Source: Lepisosteus oculatus (lineage: Eukaryota > Chordata > Actinopteri > Semionotiformes > Lepisosteidae). Taken from it: a stretch of 64,000 bases of DNA. The stretch covers positions 8,541,001-8,605,000 of the forward strand of contig NC_090697.1 in NCBI RefSeq assembly GCF_040954835.1, written 5' to 3'. Under the pieces are notes generated by a model, which ran no database searches, was not told where the DNA came from, and was given only the letters and a program-made list of their open reading frames with translations. Below are positions 36,941 to 48,140 of this stretch, piece after piece. Made by a program: the position numbers and the translations under genes. Numbering within the stretch: the stretch's first letter is position 1; each line of letters opens with the position of its first letter.

Positions 36941-39900
36941 ACACCTTTTACAAGTACATCCAATTTTAGAAGGCAAATAATATCATTTAGAAATGTCACA
37001 CCCTAAGGTGTCCCTGCCACCCCAAATATAAGATCCCAGCCATGCCACTGCCAGGACCAGAACTGGACAACCCTGCTCTGTAGAGAGACCATTGAGTCTT
37101 TGATCTGGCCTCTATTGTATTTGCCCTTCCACATACAGCTTGCTCTATAGATATAAACGTTCATCGATCAGAATATCAGAAAGCACAAAACATCTGTATC
37201 TAACTTTTCATCCAAGAGCACCGCACAAGGTACAAGAGGTAAGACTCGTGAGTGCGACTTGATTTGAGTCAGTGTCTCATCTAAAGTTGCACAGTTTCGG
37301 ATATTAACCAGAGACGGTGTGCCGCAAAAAGAAAACTAAATCTGTCGAGGTGTGTCTCATCCTCAGCTGATTCGAGCGTTAGTGTATTATTCCAGAAATC
37401 CCACTGTGGCTGGGATTCCCCAGGAGGAAAAACTGGCTGAGTGGGCTCAAAGCGAGCTGGAGTATTTGTAACTGGCCATGCTAGCTGACTCTCTGAAAGC
37501 TTGCATTGCTATTTGTGCAAGCTGCTATCTCTAACGACAGTTCCTGGACTGCATTTTTAACCATCTGCTGCTGTTTCCATTCCTTTCTTTGTTATGTTGT
37601 TCACTTTCTTTTTTTTTTTTAGTTTTCATTTCTGTCTGTTGCTGAAATAAATTCGAACTCAACATAAACTGCAACGCCCATCCACTCTGAAGCACAAAGC
37701 CGCTTATTCCTGAATTGCTGTATTTCTGACAAGGTCTATGGCAACCGGGAAACTGTCCTGGAAGGACAGGGAACAATACAGGTCTGCACCCTGGACAGGA
37801 CACCAGGACACCAATCTGAGGAATAGATTTTCCTGGAAGCCTTCACTGAGATCAGTCAAGTACCAACCTCAGCAGACTTCATATTCTTGGCCTGGAGTTT
37901 TGCATTGTGTGGAAAGTGTGAACAACTGAGACTTAAATAATAGTTGTTTTCACCATCGTTATAAAAGCTTACCCCTGTTTCTAAATATGCAGCGAGTTAT
38001 TCGTACTTTGTAAACAACGTGGTAATTTTTTATTTGAACATTGTCTAAATTGCAATTCTATTTGACAATTATTACACAGAAAGGCTTGATAAAAAAACTG
38101 TGAGTTACTGCGCATGTCTAACTCTTATTGAACACAACAGTGCAACAGACATTTTAGAGACACTGAAATGTATATATTGTTTGAGATGACAGGTGAAAGG
38201 CTTGTCAAAAATGGTTTTTAATGGCTTCAAGCTGAAGGTATTAACTTTTTAACTGATGTTCCCACTGGTAGATCACTCATTGTTACCATGGAAACATTCT
38301 AGTATACAAAATGGGAAGAAATGATCAGCACTGGTCAGAATAGCAATTTCTTTCCACTTCAGTGTCCCAGGAGAAGTCAGATGAAGTAATAAAGTGAATG
38401 CTCCATGTTGTAATTATCCACATTTTCTTGCTTTCTTTAACATTAACATTATTTTAAAAAACTGCTCAAATGCCATGGGTGTCTTTAAAATTTAACACCA
38501 GGCCGTTGCAGCATGATAGAGAGAAAAAATGATTTTCAAAAACAAACTCTTCAATTAAAATACAGAAAAATGGTAACCACTAACTCATGAAAATGAGGTT
38601 AGAAATCTACTAAAAATCTGCCTGATAATGTAATACTGGGAAAGTGCTAATTTCATGTTACAGAATGTATTGCAAAAAATAAAGTGCGGGAATGCATGTG
38701 TTTTTGCAACCAATTCTAAAAAAAATAGACTCCTTGATGCTGTAAGATTAACATTATTACGTTTGAAATTGAATTCCAAAATGTTTCCTAGTGCAGATCA
38801 GTGCAGGGGGTTGCTGATGTGGATGTGGTATAGCTGGGAATCTTGAAATGATATTAGCTTCTCGTCAAAAATGGCAAACACTTATCAAGCCACTCTATAG
38901 ATAGCAACACCACACTACATCTTATTACTATCGAGGGACTGACTTGCCATTTGTATTGTGCTCTTGAAATTACTAAAATGAAAAAAGGCATGACTGCTTT
39001 TGAGACCTAAAATAGACCTGGTCAATTCAAAACAAGATACAGATATAGGCAAACATTGCTGTTTATCCTGTTTGTCACAGAGTTTTCATATTAGATGTTT
39101 TTTTGCCATTTTGATGCTATATTTTCAATAGTTCATCTACTGATACAGGACTGCAGGCACTCGAAAATCACATTAATGTACATTATGCACCAAATGGGTC
39201 ATTTCTGTTTTCGTCTTCAGATCAGAGTTATCTTACTACTGTGTCAGTATCTGTTTGATGAGTTAGTTTTCTCGTCAGAAGGTATCACTTCTGTAGCCAC
39301 AATCAAAGGATTAATTCCCTTTTCATTCAAAAATCATTTACAATACTGAAAAAAAAAAACATCTTCCAGGATTGTCCTCCTTCTGGGTGCAACTACTCAG
39401 TCAACATGATATGGCTTATTTATTTTTGTCATCAGGGGAAACATGCAGGGGTCTGTAGAAGAATGGAACCAAAAATGAACATGTGAGAACTTAAAGCTAA
39501 TTCGAGCTTTGCTTTCTGGTAATTCAGACTTCTATACAGAAAAGGGCTGGGCCGTACTTAAGACTATTTAAAAAGAAACAGCTGCTACCTGCAGCACCTT
39601 GTCAGCTTTCAAATTTGGAAACTGCCCCCCTTTGAAACCGGGTTTTGAAAAACCCCAGGGAAAGGAGTGACATCATAACAGTCTGGTGTCTGCCCTTCGG
39701 GAGCCTGGTACATTATAAAATATACAGTACAGTAATGGACAGCAGTAGCAAGGCATCATCATCTGGAATTTAATAATGACAGAAATCTGATAACAGTATG
39801 AGTCAGTTAATAGCTAGAGCTGAGAGACCAGCAGGGCACACAAGTGAGGGGGTGGGCAGAGGAAATATGCCATCCCTTGACCACAATTCAGCTAGTTCTG

Positions 39901-41348
39901 GCTGGGTGCGAACTGTAGTTGCTGTAAGCAATACAACATTGTAATTAAAGAGTGCTTATCTGGCAACTGTCAGACATGTTTTGGTTTCTTCTGATTCATG
40001 GTGCTGAAGGGCCCTGACCCTAGCCCCTTCAGCAATCTGACAGAAAATTGCAGTATTAGAAGATGTCACCCGAAGGAAGAAATGACTCCGGCTGCTTTCA
40101 GAGATGAGGTCAGAAGAGGGCCTTGAATTCTTCAGCGATTTCTTTTATTCCTTTCACCTCTCAGTGGAGAACAATAAGTACAAAACACTCTAAATGCACG
40201 GTTACCAGGAAAGAGGAAGGTGGAAAAGAGGTGGAAGAGGTTAAGAATAGGGTTTTGTTTTTTGTACAGTAGTTAAACACATAACAGAGACAAAACCCTG
40301 ATCTGTCTTCTAGTTTTGTTTATTTTATCCTTGGTATGAATGTACAAGAGGCAGATTTAATTAAAATTATTGGTCATATTTCATCACCTTTTCACTATAC
40401 CAAGGCATTTATATTCCCCAAAGCATGAGACTGGATATAAAATATCACCATGGACATGAGAAACCTAGTATACTTTGGATGACTTAATGGTAAATGGACA
40501 GTTCTCTTTTATGGGACAGACATGTTTTCGTATCATTAGTTGACAGTCATATGAATGTGCATTTATTTTAAAGATCCCCCACAGGAATAAAACATGAACA
40601 TTCAGATTATCTTCACATACTGTATGTAATCATGTAATGCAAGTGGCAAATTGAACAATTAAACCATAAGCATCATTCAATTACTGAACATAAAAAACTT
40701 TCACATTAACTCTAAAACATATGTAATATATTTGCAAAGCATAATGTTCTCTTTGAAATTTAAGAGAGAAAAAAATATCAAACTAAAACTAATTCTTCAT
40801 TCAAAGGGGGGCAAGGAACTCACAAACTATGATTACCAGTTTATTGGTGTTACATTTGTGCAGATAAAACTAGTCTTTGTGCTGTTTTTGGGTTCTGAGG
40901 GGAGGGTGGCATCACTCAACCCCCACAACACAACAGGAGTAGCCAATCAGTCTCATTAATTTGTGCTACATTTATGCTACGAGCTGATTCTTGGAATCTT
41001 GTCTTTTGAAAAGCAAAGGACTAAAAGCAAAGGTTTTTGCCTGTGAAAACATGTCACAGGTGGTGATCCCTAAGCGCAGGACCTACTTAGAAAAGTTTAA
41101 CTTTTACTGCTGCCTCCCTAGCAATTTTAATGATGCTAGGATCCTTTGTCCACCAACAGGTGCTTTATGTCTTCCAGAACAACCAGTGTACCCAGTGCAG
41201 TCCAGCACAAGCCAGTTATCCTACACAACTAAACTTTTTATTACTTTACACTGATCTACCCATCTCGCCAAAGTATCCCCACCACACTTCAATTTCAACA
41301 ACTGTCCACCTGCCACACAGAACACAGGGACAGATTATCCACAAGAGA
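36941..41348. other. Intergenic, no gene or clear repeat recognised
   Basis: It is AT-rich, with only short chance frames (longest about 90 codons) and several TACAGTA/TACTGTA words. No splice-linked coding potential was seen. Confidence 0.5.
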
Positions 41349-41353
41349 CACAC

Positions 41354-41867
41354 TGTCACGATTATAGTCCCCCCTCCTTAAGGATGCTCCATCCCTTTCA
41401 CTTTAGACTTTATTCTGTGCACCTGATCCCTTTTCCCAGTCCACCTTAAAAGCCAGGCGCTGACGCTCATCCAGGCTCTGCATCTGGTTTCCGCACCGTG
41501 CGAGTCCGGGACCTGGAAGCGCCTGGTCCCGTTAAGGTTTTAACCTCTGTTCCTGTTCCTGTTCCTGTTCCTGTTCCTGTTCCTGTTCCTGTTCCTGTTC
41601 CTAGTCCGCCGGTTCCGACCAGGTTCGTGTTTTTAATTCCTTGTTTGGATGGATCTCCTGGCTATGGACTTACTCTTGTGTTTTTGGATTCCCTCTATGG
41701 ATTACTTCTGGATTGTTTGCCTCTGCCACACCTCCCCCATGCACCAGCGCACTTTGGACACGCCCCCCTGTTTTCAGCCCCGTATTCCTGCATGACGTTT
41801 TCCTAGTGTTTCCCACTTCTTCGGATTGTGTCCTCCGCATAGGGTCCGGAAAGAACTGTTCGTTACA
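41354..41867 (+). mobile_element. Solo LTR, Ty3/gypsy-like, with 5-bp target duplication
   Basis: It begins TGTCACGATTATAG and ends GTTCGTTACA, thus TG...CA, and is flanked on both sides by CACAC (41349-41353 and 41868-41872). It shares TGGTCCCGTTAAGGTTTTAA and a CCTTAAAAGCC-type promoter-like block with the 26.1-kb LTR. A nine-unit GTTCCT microsatellite (41549-41602) has expanded inside it. The target duplication is low in complexity, so it is supportive rather than decisive. Confidence 0.75.
41549..41602 (+). repeat. Hexanucleotide microsatellite (GTTCCT)9
   Basis: Nine perfect tandem copies are present. They produce a chance Val-Pro repeat in one frame. The tract is likely polymorphic in length. 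Confidence 0.95.
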
Positions 41868-41999
41868 CACACACTCACAAACCCGCATAAGAACCCCACA
41901 GACCCCAGTTACCAAAACCCAGGTGTCCCAGAGGAGCACTCCAGCATCTCCATTCTCTAAAACCATCTCCTGTTGGGACCTGGAGCACCTCTGTCACAA

Positions 42000-42500
42000 G
42001 AGCAAAGAAACTCTGTAGTTTTTTGGCATCCTTCTCAATCCCGGCAATGTGGGATTTCAACAATGTGTCCTCAACAATGTGGTCCCTTCTGCTCCCTCCG
42101 GATTCCTGTTTTTCTCCAGGTCCAGCTTCAGGCAAGAGGGAGGAAGGTGATGCTGGAGCCCCTGGCGTCCGAGTCCTGTCCTCGGTGCTGTGTTGAAAAC
42201 TGTGTTCCTCCAGTTTCTGCTGTCTCTGTGTGCTCGTGAGTCCTCATTACTGGGGTTTTTGAAGCATCCCTCACCAGGGCTCAGGACTCATTCTCTCGAG
42301 CTGATGGAAGTGTCTCTTTAATGTCTTGGGTGAGGGCAGAGCTAACTGCTCAGTGATCAACTGGCTCTATGCAGATGGCCAGGTGTCGTGATGCACTGTG
42401 TATTCGCATCCTGTTCCGGAGTCCCCCTCTCAGTCTGAGGCCCAGTTAGATCTGTCTCTCAGTCCCACATCACTTCTGAACTGTGTGGTAATTGTCTGTC
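42000..42500. repeat. Degenerate duplicated segment, copy 1
   Basis: It shares word order with 43440-43950: a CTCAGTCCC-like block, then AGTGTCTCTxTxATGxxTTGGGTGxGGGCAGAGCTAACT, AGATGGxCAGGTGTxxxxAxGCA, and a final TAATTGTC. The alignment is diverged. No protein is recognised in either copy. Confidence 0.55.
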
Positions 42501-42897
42501 TGTTTACTGTTTAAAGAATGTTCTCCGTCTCTTCTTTTAAGTTATGACAACCTGAACTCATCAGATGAAGGAACACCTGTCTTTACAGACGGCTAATTAT
42601 TTAATTGAAGCTGCTTGAAAGCTATTTAGTAAAAAATCTGATGTTAGGAAGCGCTAAAGTAGACGTGAGGTCACTTATACTTTACACGATTTATCCTACT
42701 TTCACAAAACAACCATTATATTGAACACTTGGGTAACAAAATAAATTGTTCTCATACTGTATATATATATAGAAAAACCCTACAAGAGGTGGTAACCCCA
42801 GCTTGAAGGGCTGGTGTGTCTGCAGGTTTCCATTCCACCTCAGCCCATCATGACCTAAATCGGCTGAATATTTTCTTAATGGGACAACTTGAACAAT

Positions 42898-43338
42898 AAA
42901 CACTTACACTTATATAGCGTTTTTCTGGACACTCCACTCAAGGTGCTTTAGAGGTAATGGGGACTCCCCTCCACCACCACCACCAATGTGCAACACCACC
43001 TGGATGATGCGACGGCAGCCATAGTGCGCCAGTACACTCACCACACATCAGCTCTCAGTGGGGAGGAGAGCAGAGTGATGAGGCCAGTTCAGAGATGGGG
43101 ATTATAAGGAGGCCATGATTGGTAAAGGCCATGGGGAAATTGGGCCAGGACACCAGGGTAACACTCCTACTCTTTGCAAGAAACACCCTGGAATTTTTAA
43201 TGACCACAGAGAATCAGGACCTTGGTTTTATATCTCATACTATTTAAAATGTCATCGTCACCACACTGGAGGTCTCCCATCCAGGTACTGACCAGGCTCA
43301 CCCCTGCTAAGCTTCAGTGAGTTGCTGGGTGATGTGTC
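42898..43338 (-). mobile_element. 5S rRNA-headed SINE, minus strand
   Basis: Read in reverse it starts with the 5S-like head (GCCTGGTCAGTACCTGGATG, GGGAGACC), lacks part of the AGGGGGCG block, and keeps CCAGGGTGTTTC, CCATGGCCTTTACCAATC, CATGGCCTCC and the tail CGCTATATAAGTGTAAGTG. An internal deletion makes it shorter than the 19-kb copy. Confidence 0.85.
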
Positions 43339-43439
43339 AGAGCCGTCTAAGAACCCCAGTTCGCAGAGCTCCGTGACACAGAGGAAAAGCTCAGCAGTGT
43401 TATTCTCCAGAACCAGCTACAGTCAGTAACCCGGCATGG

Positions 43440-43950
43440 CTCCTTATGCTACAGCTAAGAAACAGTGAAATTCTGGGCTTTCTCCTCAGTCCCAGCATCC
43501 TGAGCAGTGTGCCCCTCGGCCCTGTTTGTCTCCGAGTCCAGTTTTGGATACAGGAGGGAGAAACATGATGCAGGGGTCTTCCTACTCTGCACCCAGTCCC
43601 TGGTCTCCAAGGTGAGTCCTCCTGGATCCAACTTCTGAAATCTCTCCTGGAGTCCTCTCTTCTTCCAAAAGTCTGTGGTTCACACTGACTGGGGCTTTCT
43701 GAAACCCTGTTATCAACTGGCTCCCCAGGGGGGTTGGGAGTGTCTCTGTGATGGTTTGGGTGTGGGCAGAGCTAACTGGCTGGGGCTCATTCAGGAAATG
43801 GCTGTGCACAGATGGACAGGTGTAACAACGCATTGTTCATTTGCACCATGGTCTAAGAAGCCCCCCTCTCGACCACAGACACGGTCAAACCTGTTTGCAA
43901 CCCATATGGCACCTCTGAATGCTGTCGTAATTGTCCAGTGTCTGTGCTCA
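43440..43950. repeat. Degenerate duplicated segment, copy 2
   Basis: This is the partner of 42000-42500. The clearest shared words are GGGCAGAGCTAACTG and CAGATGGACAGGTGT against CAGATGGCCAGGTGT. The 5S-SINE at 42.9 kb sits between the two copies. Confidence 0.55.
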
Positions 43951-44388
43951 TGGGGCCGTGGATCAGGGCAATAAACGCAGAGGATAAGGTGCAAAAGCTC
44001 AACAATAGGGTGTCACTGGCACATCAATGCAATTTAACCTCAATACAGCCCTCAACACCTGGTGCCTCCACACCCCTTCTCTGCACCCTGCGACACAGAC
44101 AGGAAGTGTGTTAGTTCATAAATCGCACGGGTTAGTGAATACTTATGAATTATGTTTCCAGGACAGCATTTCCTTCAGACGAACAACAAAAATAAAAAGT
44201 AAGTACTTTCGGCTTGATGGTGTCGATTGATGCTTACTTCAAAGCAAAATTCCTGTTTAAGTTCTGGAACTGAAAACAAATAATTCTGGAAATCTGGTTT
44301 GGAGCACAATAAAATTCCAAATTCCGAATAAACACATATTATTTTGGAACAAGTAATAGGTTTATTCCATGCTGAACAGAGAAGAAAG

Positions 44389-44460
44389 GAAACACAACAT
44401 TTCGGCTGTGGAGCCTTCTTCGGGTGTGAAGAAGGCTCCACAGCCGAAACGTTGTGTTTC
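44389..44460. repeat. Near-perfect 33-bp hairpin
   Basis: The left arm (44389-44421) and right arm (44428-44460) are reverse complements except for one position, around a 6-base loop. The arms contain CGGCTGTGGAGCCTTCTTC. The sequence upstream (AGGTTTATTCCATGCTGAA) recurs at about 51809-51828 with a single arm, so the hairpin is part of a dispersed repeat. Confidence 0.9.
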
Positions 44461-46359
44461 GCTTCTTCTCAAAATGTGATCAGCATAATTTAACTCAGTG
44501 AGATGACTATCAATAACAAGCTGACTCAAAAGTTGGCAATAATCAGCCTTATACCTTTACCCAACAAGCCTGCTCTGGCTTCTTTCATATGCACGAACTG
44601 ATATCACCATATGAATCACAGATTCATCATAAATCATCACCCTTTTGTAGCATCTAGGAGAGTGTCCTCCGTGTGGGCAATCAAACTGCCCTTTCAGGGG
44701 CCACTGGTGACCATAAATAAGCTTAGAGGTCTCCCTTGATGCCCAAGTATAATTTCTCAGTTGTTCCTGTACTACATTTATTCCTATGGTGATTTCTCTG
44801 TAACCTATTAACCTATTCATGAATTGTTCTATGCGGTTCAGTATATCGGGTTTAGACACAGGAGGTCCCTATTCATTTGGTGGAAAGGCTGAAATAGAGA
44901 AACCGTGATTTTCCTGCCATCAATATTCTCCGACTACATGTGCAAAGCCTCTCACTTTCATCAAGTTGTGGCCTTGTGAATTAAACTGTCAGGGCTGCAA
45001 ATGTTCTTTCTTCCAACACTGTTGAACATGTACAGTATAAATTGATAGCTAGGAAAGAGGACACATGCCGTCATATTTTATACATGCATACCACAATACC
45101 TAATAAAAGTTTTATATACATTCTAATAACTGTTGATGAGCATGAATATGTTACAATTTTAAGTGCTTGGTGTACAGTATGCATATTTATTCAGGTGCCA
45201 AGACATTCAATGTGAAAACACAGTTGCACTATGACCATGTTCTACATTGTATCATCACAGAAGCTGTTTTGATATGCAGTGAAGCAGATCCTCTATACAG
45301 GAAGATCTCCACAGAATCCAATCATCAGTATTATAATCTGAATGCATTTTTATCAAAGCCAGCACACATCAGTGCATCATGCTCAGTTTCAATAATGGAC
45401 AAAAAAAGATATCTCTCTTCTTGAGCTTAACAGCACACATAAAAGTGACAGAAAGATTTTCTGGCACAATGTAGAACAGCTGGTGACAAAGGCATAATCT
45501 AAGAGCCATTTTTAATTCCCCAAGGCAAACGATATAATCATTTCAGAACAAATTACCTTCATTGAGCTCTGATATGCTTTTAGTGCTTGTGTGATGGGTG
45601 AGTGAATCTGATTCTTTCACATAATTGTTTTGTGCCTTTTTAAGATTTGCAATAGAGGCTTAACATTCACTACTTGATCCGAGCAGTGATATGGGAATGG
45701 TTGTGATGCTCAGCACATAAAATAAAGATTTTGAGGTTACTCAGTAACAAGAAAAAAAACAGAATAAGATCAAATAAAATAAATATAAAAACAATTTATT
45801 GATCCTTCACATTACTCTTATCAGAAGTTCCTAAACATGATAGTTCTCCCAATTAGTAATTTCCATTCAGAGCACTCCAGAATTGTTTAATTGTCTGAGC
45901 AGGAATGATATCATTTGGTTTATTTAAAACAGTATAAACTACTCAGAATGAAATTCAATGTAAGTACTATTGTACCATCTAGTGTTTTACTTCAGTAGCA
46001 CATACAGTATCATCTACTGTTCAATCTACAGTAACTACTACATAGAACTATTTTAGTTTGTGCAATATAATCGCATCCTTTTGGCAATTAAGATGTGACT
46101 GAAGTGACCACGTGACTTGCTGAGGTTGTTCCATAGGTACTGAGTTATTTCAACATAAAATGAATGGCTTTACTTGAATATGTGAATTAAGGTTTTCTCA
46201 ATTCGTTTGAATTAGTAAAGCAAGCAAACACTACCAAAGTGTACACAATATCAAAGAAAAGTGTGCAATATTTTTTGTCCACAATTTATAAATTGACGCT
46301 TATGCTAGTCAGGCTTCAGGCTTGTCAATTGCTTCATTGGAGATATGGAGATTTCTGTA

Positions 46360-46548
46360 AAGTTTAAATCCCCCCCAGTCTCTTGTGTATGTTGTATTAT
46401 GTTTTGACCTTGTAATTTGCACTACAGTATGTGTATCCTGTCTACAATGTCTATGTCAGTGTCCTGTCTGTATCTGCACCATGGACCAGGAGGAACGATA
46501 TTTCGTTCCACTGTATGCTTGTATATGGCAAATAAACGTGAACTTTAA
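46360..46548 (+). mobile_element. 3' end of a non-LTR retrotransposon, copy 2
   Basis: It shares with 9430-9733 the stretch TATCCTGTCTACAATGTCTA, GTCAGTGTCCTGTCTGTAT, CACCATGG, GGAGGAACGATATTTCGTTC, and the tail TGTATATGGCAAATAAACGTGAACTT. The AATAAA followed by an ACTT-rich end is a LINE-like 3' terminus. It is 5'-truncated. Confidence 0.75.
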
Positions 46549-46549
46549 C

Positions 46550-48138
46550 TTGATGTTTGATTTTGGAGCAATTTGTTTTCTTGAAATATTAGTAAATGAT
46601 GAATTAGCAGTAGTACAATTATTTGATTTATGTTGATTGTGTGGTGTCTTCTTTAAGTATTTAGGAATGCTATTCGATTCCCCCTTAGTAATGACCTGGC
46701 GTCCCATTAGCAGTACTGCTGTCTAGTCCATCTTTGGTGTCCAATAGTTCTAGCTGTGGAATTTGGACTTTTCCCTCCTACACTGTTCCAAAACCTGGGC
46801 TCTTGTATCCCGCAACACTCCTGTTTCAATATCATCCAGACAATGCATTGTGCAGCTTTCTCCACGAGCTTTTTCCAACCAGGAACATTTTTCAGTGTTA
46901 AATGACATATGTGATACATGTATTGAGCACAGACTCTAGCTTATACTGACTGATCCTGATTGTCCTCAGCTTAGGTCTCAATGGCATTATGGATTTTGTT
47001 CTTCAGTTCTGTGAGGATGAGACACTTTAATGTGATTGGTCACTCTTGGCTCAAGACAAAAAATACACATAGTTGTTTTTTTTATTGTTTAATCAGATTG
47101 TGTTTACCTAATATTAAGACTTAGATTTAGATCAGATCGGAGCAATTAATGCAGAGATACAAATAACTTCAAAGGGTTCACAAAATTCTCACAACTGCAT
47201 AGTTTCCTCTATTGATAGCTGGGTAATGCACATTACTTTCGCCTCTCTTTGGCTGACCCTTTTCCATGTTGGGTTTTGACTGATAACAATGCTGATTAGT
47301 GGTCTTTCAGCATCTTTAGTGATTGTTAATTCTACCTTCAGTTCTTTTACTTCAGGTAGACCAGACTTGATTTCTTTATTATCATTCGTTGGACTTTTAA
47401 AAAAATGTTGGCTTTTACAGAGCTAAGGCTATATATCATTAGATATGTCCTCCAAATCCTCTTTGTTGAATTAGTCTATCTTGAACGGACACCTGTTTCT
47501 GTCTTCAAATTGTTCTCTGTCTCATTGCTCACTGCATCACTTAAAGCGGAACTGCAACACTAGTTTTTTATTTCTATTATATAGTTTAAACTAAGAAGAC
47601 TGGTGCTCTCTCACTGAGCCCTTGGGATGCATTTATTAACTCCTGATTCAATTCTCTGGCATTTGTCTTTATCGTTAGTCAGATCTGACATTCTCCTCAT
47701 TTCAGGCAGGGACACATTATCTTTTCTTCTAAGTAACTCCTAAGACCAGGATTGATGGTTTTTATTAGTACATGCACCACTTCCTGCTGCTCTTTCCGAA
47801 AGTCCACTTTCAATCTGGCGTGTCAAGCTTGTAAAACATAGTATCTCACTCTGACTGGTATTACCAGTTTGATCAAAGATTTTGACATTTCTTTTACGAG
47901 TGAATACACTTGAGCAGACTTCATCTCATTTCACAGTTACTGTATTTGATTTTTTTTAAATGCGGTGATGCCATTGCCTCCATTTTCTTTGAATACTTTT
48001 GTTCTGTATCAATTCCCTCCTTACTGAGAACTGTCAGTGACTCACGCTGGTTAATCACATTTTTATTTGCAACAAAACAGACATTGCTAGATCCTCTAGT
48101 TCACTTTCAATTACTTTCATGTAGATAATGATGTACTT
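46550..48138 (-). other. Degenerate retroelement-like coding remnants, uncertain
   Basis: No intact gene was found. On the minus strand, a 70-codon frame at 46707-46919 contains NVPGWKKLVEKA, resembling the PGWN-type linker of some fish LINEs. At 47690-47830 a short minus-strand stretch (VLIKTINPGLRSYLEEK) resembles gag-like proteins of fish LTR elements. Both are broken by frameshifts. The rest of the block has no recognised content. Confidence 0.3.
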
Positions 48139-48140
48139 TA

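Noticed and set aside
37531-37803. 90-codon minus-strand frame with a lysine run
   Set aside because: The run KKKKKESEQ comes from a poly(T) tract; no other support.
41498-41806. Val-Pro repeat protein
   Set aside because: The repeat is the translated (GTTCCT)9 microsatellite inside a solo LTR.
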